Assembly: GCA_963082975.1 (NCBI GenBank)
Contig: OY720350.1
Span: 21,670,910 to 21,734,909, forward strand
DNA from: Labia minor
Lineage: Eukaryota; Arthropoda; Insecta; Dermaptera; Spongiphoridae
Length of the DNA stretch: 64,000 nt
Reading direction: 5' to 3'
Shown: piece after piece, positions 32,783-45,654 of the stretch
Numbering within the stretch: the first letter of the stretch is position 1
Layout: each line of letters opens with the position of its first letter
Position numbers and translations under genes: made by a program
Notes under the pieces: model-generated
What the model was told of the DNA's origin: nothing
The model's database searches: none
The model's input: only the letters and a program-made list of their open reading frames with translations

Positions 32783-33295
32783 TAGTTCCTGAATCATTTT
32801 CACTAAGGTTGAGAAAAATGTCTGTGTGTGTGTATGTATGTAGACAAGATTACGCAAAAACGGTTTGAGCTAGAATGATGAAATTTGGTACAGGGACATT
32901 ATTCAAAATTCATAGTTTTCTCTCAACTTTTGAGAAATGTAGCTCAACTGGAAGAGGGTCATTACCTACAACGTTTTGATTTTTTTTCCTCTAAAGTGAC
33001 CGTAAAAATAAAGATATATGTTTGATAATTTTTCACATGATTAATAATTGTATAAAACTGCTATATATAGAATTTCAGCTTGATTGAATCGCTGAAAGTA
33101 CCAGAATTAATTTTTTAACACTGCAAATCTCACGCGCCAACACGTTCCATGGTGCCATCAATAAAAAGCCAAACATGCACTGGTTTAATATTTATTATTT
33201 ATAATTTATAATTAATTAAATTTAATTTAAATATAATATATTATGTTATTTAATCCAATTCAAATTGCGAGATAGTCGAGTGGAGACACTCCAGC
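32783..33295 (-). mobile_element. Family A copy A7
   Basis: Starts just inside the microsatellite end (TTCCTGAATCATTTTCAC) and lacks the ACTATCTCGC terminus. It then runs complete to the hairpin GAGTGGAGACACTCCAGC. Confidence 0.82.
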
Positions 33296-33297
33296 TT

Positions 33298-34415
33298 TTT
33301 TTAAAGATAGAATCAAATTAATAAATTCGTAAAAAATGGAAAAAATAAAAAACAAGCCTTTTTAAAGAATAATTAATCTAGTCTTAATTAATTTATAAAG
33401 AGAGAAGATACAATAAGTGATTTTTTTTTACACTTAATGAAATGTTCAAAATCATGGCAAACATCCAATCCAACAACAACAACAACGAAAAGTAAAACAA
33501 AAACCTCATGAATGAACAAATTGAAAAGTTAAACTTGTTCTTAATTAATCACTTTAAATAAACATTTAAACTCTTAAGTTTATATATATAACTTAATTAA
33601 CTTAAGATATAAAAAAAGACTAAAAATTTCTGGAATGCAATTCCCTTAAGAAAATGGTACCGGAACGAAAAATAAATCAATCCAGCCATATAATTATTTT
33701 TATCTAGTTTGTTTTAAAGTTAAATAGTATACACGATCAAATGAAATAAAACAAACTATATGTATTTTTCATTAATTTTTTATTGTAGTAGTTTATATAG
33801 TAGTTATAGTTTTTGTTCTTTTAAAGTTGACATAGAAAGTTCGAATTTTCATTCAATCATTTAAAACAAAAATATCACTTGAATAAATAAATAAGTGTCA
33901 AATATTAAAGTATTAAATAAATATACTACTTAAACCCAAATCCAGTCTTCAACGTTATATAGTTATTGAAGTTATTGAAGTTCTCCATGTAAGTAAGTGA
34001 GGAGAATAACTGTTAGAGGAGTTTAACCTTCATAGCCAGAGAATAATGTGGGCTTAATATATCATCTATTTCCAATTAATTTTCTAAATAATTCATTCAA
34101 GTCAGATCATTCAAGGAAGTGTCATATTTGATCTGATTAAAAGTGCTGAAGTTTGAAATTGGTAATAAATCATGGATAATCACGATGAAATATTTGCAGT
34201 GTAAAGTATGCAGTTAATCGATTGAAATATTTGCACTAAAATATTAACAATATAAATTTAAAAATAAATTGAAATTATATGCTTTTTAAATATTTAATAT
34301 TATTTTATAAATACAAATTGAATTTGGTATAGATTTTAAAATTATAGATAATTATGTAGTATATGACCATTAATCGAAAAAATATTCAAAATGTTTAAAT
34401 ATTTAGAGCATTTGA
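33298..34415. other. AT-rich stretch without recognised gene
   Basis: Contains (AAC)n at about 33472-33486; otherwise AT-rich without features. Confidence 0.4.
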
Positions 34416-34419
34416 AGGA

Positions 34420-34490
34420 TTAATCAAGAGGAGAATTGCATGATCTCTATGCAACTTCAAACAAAGTTAAGATCATGAAAACAAAGAAAA
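34420..34490 (+). pseudogene. Tiny LINE remnant
   Basis: Reads RRELHDLYATS then KVKIMKTK, matching the EELHDLYASPD..R.IK segment of the LINE family. Confidence 0.4.
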
Positions 34491-35314
34491 TTTGTTTATG
34501 TTTCAGCAGAGTGGTAGAAAGATAAATAATATGTTTATTTTTTGCTTACATTATAGAATTTATGCTTTTGATGTTTGAAATTCCTAAAAAAATATCACAT
34601 TGAGAATATTATACGTTAAATAGAAAATAAAAAATATTAGCATTCTTCAATTCTTATAATTTTATTTTTTTTAAATAAATTAAGTGTTTTTTTTCTTAAA
34701 TTTATGTCTTTTAAAATTGTAAAAAAGAAAGTATTAGATAATAAAAAAAAATATATAAATTAATATGAATTATTAAGGAAATAACTGTTATATTTATTCA
34801 TCAAAAATGACTAAAAAGTAAGATAAATAAAATTTATAGAGGAAATAAAATGATAAAATCAGTTAATCAATACTTATAAAAAAATGTATGGGATGTACTA
34901 TACCTATATTCTAAAGAATTTGTCCAAAGTAGCAAAATAAGTGTTAATAATTGCAAGCATTTTAGCATCGTTAATGATTAAGTATTAAACGAATATCCTT
35001 TTTATATCTTCTATCTTGTATATCTTTTATCTCTAGATTATGTCTAAAATGTTAAAATATTCATTAGTAATTTTAATAAATTAAAAAACAATTTCACTTA
35101 TCTTAAGGAAAGGTGATATTTTTTATCAAATATCGGGTGCTTGTTTGAAATAAAAACCTTGATTTGTGGATTCTTTTTTTATTTTTTTGCATTTTTTTGT
35201 TTGTTTGATAGTAAAATATAATAAATAATGAAAGAGGGGAAAATAGAGATTGAAAAATCGAACAAAATCAAAAATTTTTAAAAAATATATCAAATTAAAT
35301 AATTAAAATCGTGG
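34491..35314. other. AT-rich stretch, nothing recognised
   Basis: Low-complexity AT-rich DNA. Confidence 0.4.
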
Positions 35315-35317
35315 TAT

Positions 35318-35500
35318 TGGGTTCAAGTTCCTATAAATCGGGTTTATCTTCGGGATTAAAATTGAAAAGCTACTTGATAAAAAGTAGTGCCACCGATCAA
35401 GAAAATCAAGATAAGGGTTGAGAGGATTCGTTCTATTGATCATAGAACACCTTTACTCCACTTAGGCTGCAACCTACTTGATAAACGTTGTACTTTCTTA
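35318..35500 (+). mobile_element. SINE-like repeat (family C) copy 2
   Basis: B-box-like GGTTCAAGTTCC (about 35320-35331), then the body AAAATTGAAAAGCTACTTGA to CTCCACTTAGGCTGCAA shared with 17.8 kb. The head is shorter than in copy 1. A weaker third match may lie at 39540-39617. Confidence 0.45.
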
Positions 35501-35559
35501 GAATATACAAAAGTCAGGGATATTTTAATGATTTCAGATTTCTAATTATGTTATCTTAT

Positions 35560-36222
35560 ATCTATCTATCTATCTATCTCTGTGACTCTACGGAACTCGA
35601 AAGTTCTTGGCCGCAGCAACCACACCCCTCCAAGTATTCCTATTCTGAGCCACAACCTTCCAGTCTCTATCCTCTCCCATCTCTCACATCCTTTCCCACA
35701 TTATCCACCCACCGTGTCCTTGGTCTTCCAGGTAGACGTTTCCCAATCGGTCTCCCTACCAATATATTTTTGCCATTCTATCTTCTCCCATTCTAGCTAC
35801 ATATCCTGCCCACCGTAGCCTTCTCGATTTTATAATTCTAACTATATCTGGAAATGCATAGAGGTCATGCAATTCCTCGTTATGCAATCTTCGCCATTCC
35901 CCGGTGACCTCATCTTTCTTTGGCCCATAAATGCTTCGCAGAATCCTATTCTCAAATACTCTAAATCTACTCTCGTCACCTAAGGTCATAGACCATGCCT
36001 CACATCCATAAAATACAACCGGGAAAATAATTGTTTTATATATTTTATCTTTTATCCTTTTTGATAATAATTTTGATGCGATAAGCCCCTTTATTGCATG
36101 ATAACAGGCGTATCCCGATTGTAACCTGGCTTTAAACTCATCTCGAATATTATTATCTTTCGTTATCACAGAACCTAAGTATTTAAATTTTTCTACATTT
36201 TCAAATTATATATCTTGTATAT
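35560..36222 (-). pseudogene. LINE C-terminal copy with (GATA)n tail
   Basis: A 137-codon frame (36169-35756) carries KLLSKRIKDKIYKTIIFP, YGCEAWSMTLGDE, GEWRRLHNEELHDLYAFPD and RRLRWAGYVARMGED. The 3' non-coding part ends in (GATA)n (35561-35579 on plus), typical of LINEs that end in simple repeats. The 5' end is truncated at 36222. Plus-strand open frames here are antisense. Confidence 0.82.
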
Positions 36223-38110
36223 TATTGGTTATCTTTTATTACTTTATAATGATTTAATTAAGATAACATTTGATTCAAGATAGGGATGGATTGAGTTCCA
36301 ATAGCTCTTTTATTCACAAATATTTATGTGGTTTGTATACATAATTTTAAATAAGTCAATATAATGACAGAAAAAATAATGATTACTTTTATATATAATT
36401 AATATTTTAAATAAATCATTAAATGCCCTTTGAAAAGATTGCTTTTGAAGAAGTTACATTTTAAATCAAATGAATTTAATGTTTTTTTTTAAAAAAAAGA
36501 TTTCATCACATCTCAAACTTAAAGGATCTTTTTCAGAATATTAATGGATGTTCAAAAGAAATTTTTGAATCCACTTAAGTAATTATAAACCTAATATATA
36601 TATATATATATAATTTAATTTAAATTTTAATTTTTATTCCCCTTGGTTGTAAGATGTTTTATAAAATATTTGTATAGATTAAATTCAAAAAGTTTAATTG
36701 GAATTGCAATGTTGGCAGTTTATCAATTAATGATCGCGATTTGATTTGTAGGCGTTATGGAAATAAAGTCGACATCTTGACGAAGCGTTTCTAGTTCTTT
36801 TAATTAAGAATATTTAAATGATTTCTCAGGATATTCAAAAAAGTTTTTTTTTTAAATTAATTGACTTTAACAAGTTTTAAAAGTAAATTTTCTTAATAAT
36901 TATTTTATAAATACGATTTGATTTCTATTAGTCAGGTTAATGTCTTTTCCATTAATTACCCTTTAAAAAAATATTAAGTATAATTATATTAAATCAATTT
37001 GAAATTTTGACTTTTAATGGTATAATAATAAAAAAAAATCCTTTATAGAATATCTATTAAAAAATATAATCCCCCCCCCCCCATATCTTCCACCATCTCA
37101 TCACTTAAATCAGTCTGCTTGAGTCGGAAGCAAGTGTACGGTACATGATAATGACTACAGAATAAGAAACAGAAACGTTGTATATTTATTTAACTAAATT
37201 AATAAATTATACAAATATATCTGGCATATTAATAAAAATCACTTTAAACACACACACACATTTTTACATATAATGTTTATTCAAATTTATTTTATGTACC
37301 CTTATGCCAGCAAAAATTTAGAAAAAACATTGATTATATATAAATTATTAAATATTTGTATAGATTACTTGTTAATATAGATTTTTCATTTTTATTAGAA
37401 AAGAACATACTTTATTTTATAAATTTTGATATTTTATTTATTAACAATTATTAATTTTGAAATTTACTATTTTATCACTACAATGAAAATAAATCATTGA
37501 TTTTCATTAATAATTTTGAAAAAATATATATATTATATAATAATATATAAAAAAAATTACATTCGATTTCTGCAAAATTCATATCAATTGTAATTGACCT
37601 CTTTTCACTAATAAAACCCTATTTACATGAATAATACAATTTGTTACCAATTACATACTTATAGGCAATAAATTCAATACTAATAAATATACCATGTCCC
37701 TTTAGTTAATAAATTATGGAGTATGTGACCAGAATAATAATTTTCAAATTCATAACAATATAGTTCCAATGTTTAGACTTGTAGACAATTTTTCATTAAT
37801 CTATGATTTTATTTAAAATACAAATCAAAAACCATTTTCTTGAACAAATTTTAATTTTATTTGACAATTAACTCCCTTAACGATCACATAATCTTTTTTA
37901 GGTAGTATAAATTATTTTTAACAAATATAATTTTGAATTTTTGAATTTTTTTTTTAAGTATAAAATAGGGAAGTGTTAAAATGGAAAATTTTGATTTAAT
38001 GAAATAATATAATACTCAATCGACATATATATAAAAAGAAAATATTTATTATTAATCTATAAATTTAATAAATTGATATTAAATTTTCATTTGTGATATA
38101 TAAATTTACT
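36223..38110. other. AT-rich stretch without recognised gene
   Basis: Includes a (TA)n run (about 36596-36611), a C run (37071-37082) and (AC)n (37248-37260). Otherwise AT-rich. Confidence 0.4.
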
Positions 38111-38114
38111 TTCA

Positions 38115-38412
38115 TTTCCTTATAAAATTTAGCTAATTCATAATTCGACACTTCTCAGACTCCTTGTACTTTGCCACAACATCATAAACTGTGGATCTCG
38201 GGTATAATCTCTGTCACTGAGCGAACACTTTCAATGATCGCTGTTCTTCGGTTGTACTCCTGGCTTTGTCTCAACATTGCGACTGTTTTGAGGTTATGTC
38301 TACTTAGTAGATGCGTACACGATATTTAGGAGCCAATTGCTACATTCGTAGGTGGTATAGAACAGCGGAAAATTCAAATCAAATTTTTCCGGATTTTGAC
38401 TGTGCACCCTGT
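38115..38412 (-). pseudogene. Mariner-type element 5' fragment (terminal repeat plus HTH region)
   Basis: On minus it begins ATACAGGGTGCACAGTC, a typical mariner end with TA flank. The N-terminal DNA-binding part of a transposase follows: RTAIIESVRSVTEI in one frame, YPRSTVYDVVAKYKESEK-type residues in another. Indels separate the frames and the catalytic domain is absent. Confidence 0.6.
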
Positions 38413-39621
38413 ATATAATATATATTTGAAAAAAATTAATTATATTAACATTTTTTTTTAAATCGTCTATTGTTATTTATATGATACCTTCTGATAATAA
38501 AAAAGAGAATAAAACAAAATTTGTTAATATTAATTAAAGTAATGGAAAGAAATTAAATTTTAATTTATTTCTTATTATTTTAAATTATTTTAAATTGTGT
38601 AATATATTGAATTTCATTGATTTATTTCTATGAAACATTATTATTTTAAATTCTAATTAATTTTCTTTGGAATATCCACTCTTGTTTTGATATATATCTA
38701 TAGGTATGTAGAAATTGAAAAGAGAGAGAGAAAAAAAATGAAAAGAATATAATTCAACCAATTAGGAAAAGAAAAGAAATACCAATTTTCCTTTTCAATT
38801 TTTCTTCTAGAATACAATAGAAAGTAATCCTATAAATTTATGGAAAAATTTTCTTTTAAATCCTTTATATTATAAAATAATTATTTTCACTCAATCATAA
38901 AAGTTGATTTCATTTAAAGACACTATTACACTCGTTTATCTTTAATTAATACTAAATTTAAATATTTAATTATATTGAATTTCCCACTTTTTTTCTTTCT
39001 TGGATTTTGATATTGTTGAAGAAGATGGTAAAAATTGTTTACATCAAAACATCGTGTTATTCCATAAACAAAAACCAATTTTAGTAGCCCATCACTACAA
39101 TTAAAATATATCTTGAATTATATTATTATTTGTATCTAAGTATTTTAACAATAATCCAAAATAAGTTATATTTTTATTATTTATCTTACTTGTTCATAGT
39201 ATTTTTTTAAATTTATTTATTTAATGCAATTTCTGTTCATTTATCTATTCATTGCATTTATAGGAAGTAAAATAAATATTAAAAGTAATTAAAATGAAGA
39301 GATTTACTGAAAAAAGACAAAATTTCTCTATTTATTAGAAACCGGAGTTGAAAATTATGAAATCATGAGCTCACGTAAGGGCACGGGTGCTAAACCCTAA
39401 AATAGATTTCATTTTGACATGAAGAATCTACCCGTTATCCTAAATTATTAATTATTAGTTTATTTTATAGTATATACTATTACTTTGTGGATTCCCGTCA
39501 CTAAAGCGGTTAATATATCAAGTCATGCGAATTTCTCTTTAGAATTAGGAAGTTACTTGAATTATGAAGAAATTAAAGTAAAGTTTGAGTAAAGCAATTA
39601 ATTGTATTGATCATAGGTGTA
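38413..39621. other. AT-rich stretch without recognised gene
   Basis: AT-rich DNA with a possible weak family C trace at 39540-39617. No gene. Confidence 0.35.
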
Positions 39622-40136
39622 CATGGGCAGGTCAATAAGTCCGTGGCTTTTTGAATGAAACAAAGATTTTGGGATAAAATATTATTTTATTTTTCAACAT
39701 AGTCTCCTTTGAGCTCTATACACGTCGTCCAAGGTTTTTCCTATTTTTTTTATCCCTTCCAAAAAATAAGGTTTGTCGAGGACATCAAAATAGATTTGTT
39801 TGTATGATGAATTCATTGTTGGAGTCAAATCTCCAGTCAAAAGCCGTTTTTTCGTGTTTAGAAACAAGAAGTAGTCACTCGGGGCTAAATCCGGAGAATA
39901 GGCGGATGAGGGAGCAATTCGTATCCTAATTCATGGATTTTCATGGAAATTCACTTTTTTCATTTTCTTCTACTAGTAGTCTGCTATTAATGGATGTTAA
40001 ACAAAAACTAAAAGACCCAACTGGTTCAAATTTCGACATAAGTCAGCTGTTAGTTGCCTACTGGCAGGAGAAGTGTTACCATTTCATTTAAGAGACAGGA
40101 AATTTAAAAATTCACCGATTTATTGACCTGCCCTTG
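39622..40136 (-). mobile_element. Mariner-derived MITE with transposase C-terminal remnant
   Basis: Terminal repeats CATGGGCAGGTCAATAAGTC and, as complement, CAAGGGCAGGTCAATAAATC are flanked by TA (39620-39621, 40137-40138). On the minus strand PDLAPSDYFLFLNTKKRLL (third catalytic Asp region) and VLDKPYFLEGIKK are readable, then a shifted C-terminus. Most of the transposase is deleted. A related but rearranged copy is at 46.9 kb. Confidence 0.82.
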
Positions 40137-40138
40137 TA

Positions 40139-40895
40139 GATCACCCTGGCCTTATTCTTTCATAAGATTATCATTATCAGAGGTTTTATATAGTCATGTC
40201 CATTGGTTAATATGGTTACCTTCCTAATAATTATATAATAAAAAAAAATTATCATTAAAAACGATTGAGGGCAAATTATTTTCATGTATGATGGTATATT
40301 TGATAAAATATCTTGAATTGGACGTATATTTTATGACTTTTTAAAACAATTAAATAATAAAGATTTGTGCGATAATAGACAATTTTTTAACTCTAAGTAA
40401 TTTATATTATACACAAGTATAAATTTATTAGTAATTTATATTATAATTGTTTAATTGTATATACATTTAAATAAATCTTAAAATATATAATAAACACTTG
40501 TAAAATTTTAACACTGATACTCTCTACAAAGCTTTTATTTATTTTAATTTATTATAACAATTGTGCTTTAATATATGTACATAATATTTTATTCATTCAA
40601 ATTATTTATAAATATCACATCTCGTATATTTCAAATTAAATAATTATAAATATTCTATAGTTTACTAAAAAAACAAATTCAGCAAAAAATTCTATGTAAT
40701 AAATCTGCTGATTTTTAAATTTTTAAATTCTTTGATTTCATTTTTTATCAATTGATAAAATTGATTTATATCCTATTAATTGAAAACATTATATACCAAA
40801 TAATATTTTACCTAGTTTCATTATTCAATTATATTTTTAATTTTAGGTTTAATTAAATGTCTAAAATATATATATATATATATATATAAGATGAA
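40139..40895. other. AT-rich stretch with (TA)n
   Basis: (TA)n at about 40868-40888. No other feature seen. Confidence 0.4.
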
Positions 40896-40944
40896 TTGTT
40901 ATACTCTCAATTAGATTTGTTGTTACTCATATTCCACTATACTA

Positions 40945-41123
40945 GAGCATATCCAATGGAGTGTGATCCATGTTTGCGGTTAACATACACTCAGCCAAGA
41001 AACTGGACAGCGACTCCAACAGCTGCTCACTCGAATGCTTGTTTGCCGAGGGTTAACATCGACATCATTTGGGACGACGGACCAAATGCTATTGGTATCA
41101 CACTCGATTTCAGCCAATACTGA
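40945..41123 (+). other. Exon-like island (possible terminal coding exon)
   Basis: About 180 bp of near-balanced composition in AT-rich DNA. A pyrimidine-rich stretch ending CTATACTAG could be a 3' splice site; 58 codons then read AYPMECDPCLRLTYTQPRNW and on to GITLDFSQY and TGA. Three Cys and one N-glycosylation-like NWT are visible. The protein is not recognised. The minus strand is also open over much of this stretch, so coding is unproved. Confidence 0.25.
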
Positions 41124-41730
41124 TTTGCCGTATCCAATTCTAAGCAAAATCCAATCTCAAGTTATATTTCCAGAATGTATTTACCAAATATATATATATA
41201 ACAATATTCATATATTTGAGTATAATATAATTTGATTAAATTGTTTTGTTAATAAAATAAATATAACTAAATTAAAAGATTTAATTAATTATATTGTAAA
41301 TAATAATAATAATAATAATAAGAGGAATAAAAGAAAAAAGAAGTATTATAAAAATAAACTGTAATTATATTACTATATTATTATTTGATTTTATCTCTTT
41401 GTGACTTTTGTATTTTCTTGTAATTTGATTTTATAACTTTGTGATTTTACTTATGTTGTTTATGTTTGCTTTATTCGTTTTGATTGTTTGTTTTGGTGTT
41501 GTTTCACTAACTATTTTGTACAATAACAAATTAAGAATTTAGAGATCATTTTCCCCTAGAACATGATACTGGTTCTCTTCTTTCAAGATTTGACTATTCA
41601 ATGTATTAGGAGGGCAAAAAAAATATCAATTATTATTATTATTACTACAATGAACGCTCTACAATCAACAAGCGACCTCAATACAATCAACTTTTTTAGT
41701 TCAACTGTTCTGTATAAGCAACTTATGTAT
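41124..41730. other. AT-rich stretch with (AAT)n
   Basis: (AAT)n at about 41300-41320. No gene. Confidence 0.4.
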
Positions 41731-42363
41731 TTTTTACCGACCGACGATAGTAAGGGAGGTATTGTTTTCACACCAAATTTCACATGTGGAGATTTTTACA
41801 TATCTCCACGAATCATGCATTTTCTAAACAGAAAAAAGTATTTTTAGCATGATGTCTGTCCGTCCGTCCGTCCGTCTGTCCGTATAGATGTGTACAGCCT
41901 GAACGGCTGAACCGATTTTGATGAAATTTGGTATATTTACTTAATGCATCAGTGGGATGAATTGATCAACTTTTGGTGCAAATCCGGAAACCGGAAGTGG
42001 TAGTATTAGCAAACGACGATAGGAAGGGAAGGGTTATTTTCACACCAAAGGAGATTTTTTTACATATCACCACGAATCATGCACTTTGTATTGGTTTTAT
42101 CCTCGAGAAAAATCATATTTATTAGTTTTTTCTTGATTTAAAATTATATGACGTCATCCAGCCATTCATGACGTCACAGCCTGGTCTTGCATATATATTA
42201 TAAATAAAATAAAATTAAAAATGTTTATATTTATTATTTATGTATCCATATCTGTTTTTTATTACATTAATAGATATATTAAAATTATTTGAAATTATTT
42301 CTGTAGTTGGAAATTAATTTACTTCAAACCGTCGGTCGGTTCGGACCTGGCCACAGGTCAACT
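41731..42363 (-). mobile_element. Family B copy B3
   Basis: Full length in reverse: starts TTTTTACCGACCGACGATAG, has a GTCC microsatellite (about 41858-41882) and both TGACGTCA sites (about 42150-42177). It ends CCGTCGGTCGGTTCGGACC plus the hairpin GACCTGGCCACAGGTC. Confidence 0.85.
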
Positions 42364-44038
42364 TATTTTATTTAAATATTTGAGTTGGCAGCTGTTCATA
42401 ACAACATAACCTCAAATTGTAAAAAATTCTGTTATTGGAATATGTTTGTGTTTTGTGATGTCAGTATTGAAGTTAATTTCTGTTAATTGGAATAATTACT
42501 AGAATTTCTCTTAGTTTCTGTTCATTAATTAATTAATTAATAATTTTGTGCTTGAAATACAATCTATCCTTATAAGCAACTTATCCCAATTGGTTCAAAT
42601 GAGTTGCATATTTAGAGCGTTCACTGTATTACTAATTTAGATATAATAGATTTATATAATAAGGATCCGGATGTTTTTCTTATCAACAATTATTAATGAA
42701 TTATAATGTACAATCTATATATGGGTATTATTTATATTAATTTATTAATTATATGAATAGTGAAAGTAAAAGTAAATCCAATAGATGGTTTTTTAAATTT
42801 GCAACATGATAAATGAAACAAGAAATGTTTTTTTTATAGAAGAAATTAAATGGTAGGTAAATCACCTTTATGAAAAATACAGATTCTATTCTTTTGAATA
42901 ATAATGATAATAAATAATTTTTTCTTTTTACATTTTAAGAATACGTTTTATCATCTAATATCACACATGATAACACATCAATAATATGTTCTTCTACTTA
43001 TTTATTTTAATTTAATTTATTCAATTTTATAGAATATATTTTTTATTATTTAAATTTTAATTTACTTAAAATATTTTGATTAATTATTTTATAATTATAA
43101 TCCTCTTGGAAATTAAATTTTAAAATTCTCTACATCAAAATTTCATAACTTTTTTTTATTTTTATTACAATATGTGAAAAAATAAGGTAAATACATTTCT
43201 ATTCACAATTAAAACTTTAATAAGTAATATTTTTTTCAGAAATCTTTTTGAATATTTAAAGAAAAAAATCATAAAATAGAGCAATATAATTGGTCATAAA
43301 TTTTGGAAATATACATATGGGGAGAACAAGAAGATAAAAATATAATTGAAAGTAAAAAAAAGATAATTTAAAATAATTTATAACTTTTTCATTTTATATC
43401 AAGTTTCATACTTGTATTTGCTTATATAGGTATAATCAAAAATCTTTATTTTAACATAATTAAAAGAAAAAAAAAATGAAAATGAAATCATAGTAAAGAA
43501 ATTAAATACCTTTTAATTGGTAATAAAGATAAATTCCCAAGATATTTAGTTATTAGTGTATCTTGGTATTGAAGGGTTTATAGGATAAGATTTCCATTTT
43601 AATTATAAGCGCTTGTTTAAATAAATATTAGCTATTCTATATTAATTTCGGGGTTTGTTTTATATGACTTTTAATTATTCTTTATTTATATTCTTTTTTT
43701 TTGATGTTTATTTAAGTCCTTGGAAGGTAATTTTTAAGCGAGAAAGAAAACCTTTACAATGATTTGTTTTTTCTATTTTATTGAAATATTTTCAATTAAA
43801 AAGAAATAATTAAATAAAAAATAGGAAATTAAAATTTTCAAAGTTTTTATGAAAAAATATACAGAATGTTTATTAATTTATTAACACAAGTTTTAAAATA
43901 ATAATATATATTATTATATCGTGATCAGTGATGAATAATAATTAAGTAAATATAACAATTCATAAATTTTTAATTTTTTTAAGATTTCTTGTTATTATTT
44001 AATAAATATAAATAAAATAAGGATTAAGTATAAAAAAA
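42364..44038. other. AT-rich stretch without recognised gene
   Basis: Low-complexity AT-rich DNA; nothing supportable. Confidence 0.4.
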
Positions 44039-44039
44039 T

Positions 44040-44405
44040 CTGGAGTGTCTCTACTCGACTATCTCGCAAATTTAAATTGGATTAATTAATACATATATTA
44101 AATTTAAATTAAATTTAATTAATTAAATAATAAGTTAAAATATAAATATATATTAAACCAGCAAGTGTTAGGCTCTTTGTTGATGGAACCACGTCACGTG
44201 CTGGGGTGTGATTTGCCATCGTGTTAAAAAATGAATTCCGGTACTTTTAGCGATTCAATAACGCTGAAATTCTATATATAGCAGTTTTATACAATTTTTA
44301 ATCATGTGAAAACTATCAAACATATATCTTTATTTTTACGGTCAGTTTAGAGGAAAAAAAATGAAAACGTGGAGGGTAGTAAAGTAGTGGCGAGATAGTA
44401 AAAAA
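44040..44405 (+). mobile_element. Family A copy A8, internally deleted
   Basis: Both ends are present (CTGGAGTGTCTCTACTCGAC; GGCGAGATAGTAAAAA) but the core and microsatellite between about AAAACGTGG and the right terminus are missing. Confidence 0.82.
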
Positions 44406-44835
44406 GTTGTTGAGTATTAAAATAAACATATATGCTGTAGATTTGAATTCTTATGGTTATGGTATTTTATATGGTCAAATGGTACCAGATTTTAAATGTA
44501 AGTTTATTACAAACTTCTAATGATGATGTTACTGTCGAAAAAATCATAAAGTTGAATAACAATTTAATTTGAAACAAAAAACCGAGTGTTGTTATTAATA
44601 ATAACTTTCCTTTAATCTTTTTAATTTTAATATTAATTTTCAATAACATATATAAATTTAAAGTTGTTATAAAAGAAAAAAAAATTTAAGATAAAATCGA
44701 AAATATGAGAGGTTAATCAGAGTTCAACGATAAGTTCAATATATATATAAAAGAAAATGTAAGATGAAAATAAATCATAACTTTTAGAAAAACAAAATAG
44801 AAATTACCAACTTCTTTATTAAAAAAAGGAAATAG
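44406..44835. other. AT-rich spacer
   Basis: No feature recognised. Confidence 0.35.
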
Positions 44836-44837
44836 AA

Positions 44838-45070
44838 AGATGCTGGACACATTGCTAGGATAGAAAATGGTAGGGTAGATGGACGAGGATATCTACGGAA
44901 TGGTGCCCCTGGGAATATTCAAGAAGAGGAGTGGCAGACCATGCAAGGGATGGACAAACGACCTGGCGATGGGGCTGAAATCAAATGAACACGAATTACA
45001 AGAGAAAAAAAGTCATGTAAGCATTTGGACATGTTTATGCCTTAAGGAACTTGATTCCATTACTATATAA
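44838..45070 (+). pseudogene. Fragment of a different LINE family
   Basis: Reads AGHIARIENG, then in another frame KKRSGRPCKGWTNDLAMG, the W.GH.AR ... RGRP..W.DD tail of a LINE distinct in sequence from the common family of this window. Confidence 0.45.
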
Positions 45071-45430
45071 TACATTAATGATTAAAAAGAACATAAATAG
45101 ATATTATCTTCTCTTATCATCGAATAAAAGATAAAAATGAATTCAATATTAACATTAATATGAATCCTGAATTTAAAGTGAATATAAGAAAAGATAATTT
45201 TTTTTTTATTCATTAAAAGATTCCAAATTTTGTTTTTAGTAGTAGAGCTTCAATAAATCACAAATTTTATTTATTGTTGATTATATCCAAATTTATTATG
45301 TTGATAAATTATGAAACTTTTTGTTAAAGTTTCATCTTTAAATGACGTTTAAAATTTTTACTTTTAATTAATATTTTCATTAAATAGAAGGAAATTACCT
45401 TCTCCATTTTAAATATCTTGTAATATATAA
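45071..45430. other. AT-rich spacer
   Basis: No feature recognised. Confidence 0.35.
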
Positions 45431-45433
45431 TAA

Positions 45434-45505
45434 CTAGCTGCTCCGAGCGCCTTCGGCGCTCTTCACACCTAGACGGGGGCTCCGCCCCCTGTACCCCCGA
45501 GTGAT
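45434..45505 (-). mobile_element. LINE 3'-tail fragment with GC-rich hairpins
   Basis: Reverse complement of the tail at 21.8 kb: AGCGCCTTCGGCGCT and GGGGGCTCCGCCCCC. Only the structured tail is present, as expected for an extreme 5' truncation on insertion. Confidence 0.7.
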
Positions 45506-45654
45506 ACATAGTATTTGGTTGAAAGTCTGTATGTAAATGGTTTTCATCCATTTTGTTTCAATCAGTATAAGTAGATAAGACATGTATTTGTTTTATTGTA
45601 AAATATATTTTAATTTAATCAGTAAATTAATTATATATTATTATTATATATGTT

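Noticed and set aside
35488-35818. Plus-strand Pro/Ser/His-rich frames
   Set aside because: They are the opposite strand of the LINE copy at 35.6-36.2 kb; likewise 45650-45964 and 16195-16434.
41598-41847. Open frames on both strands near 41.6-41.8 kb
   Set aside because: They run into the end of family B copy B3 and have no conserved features.
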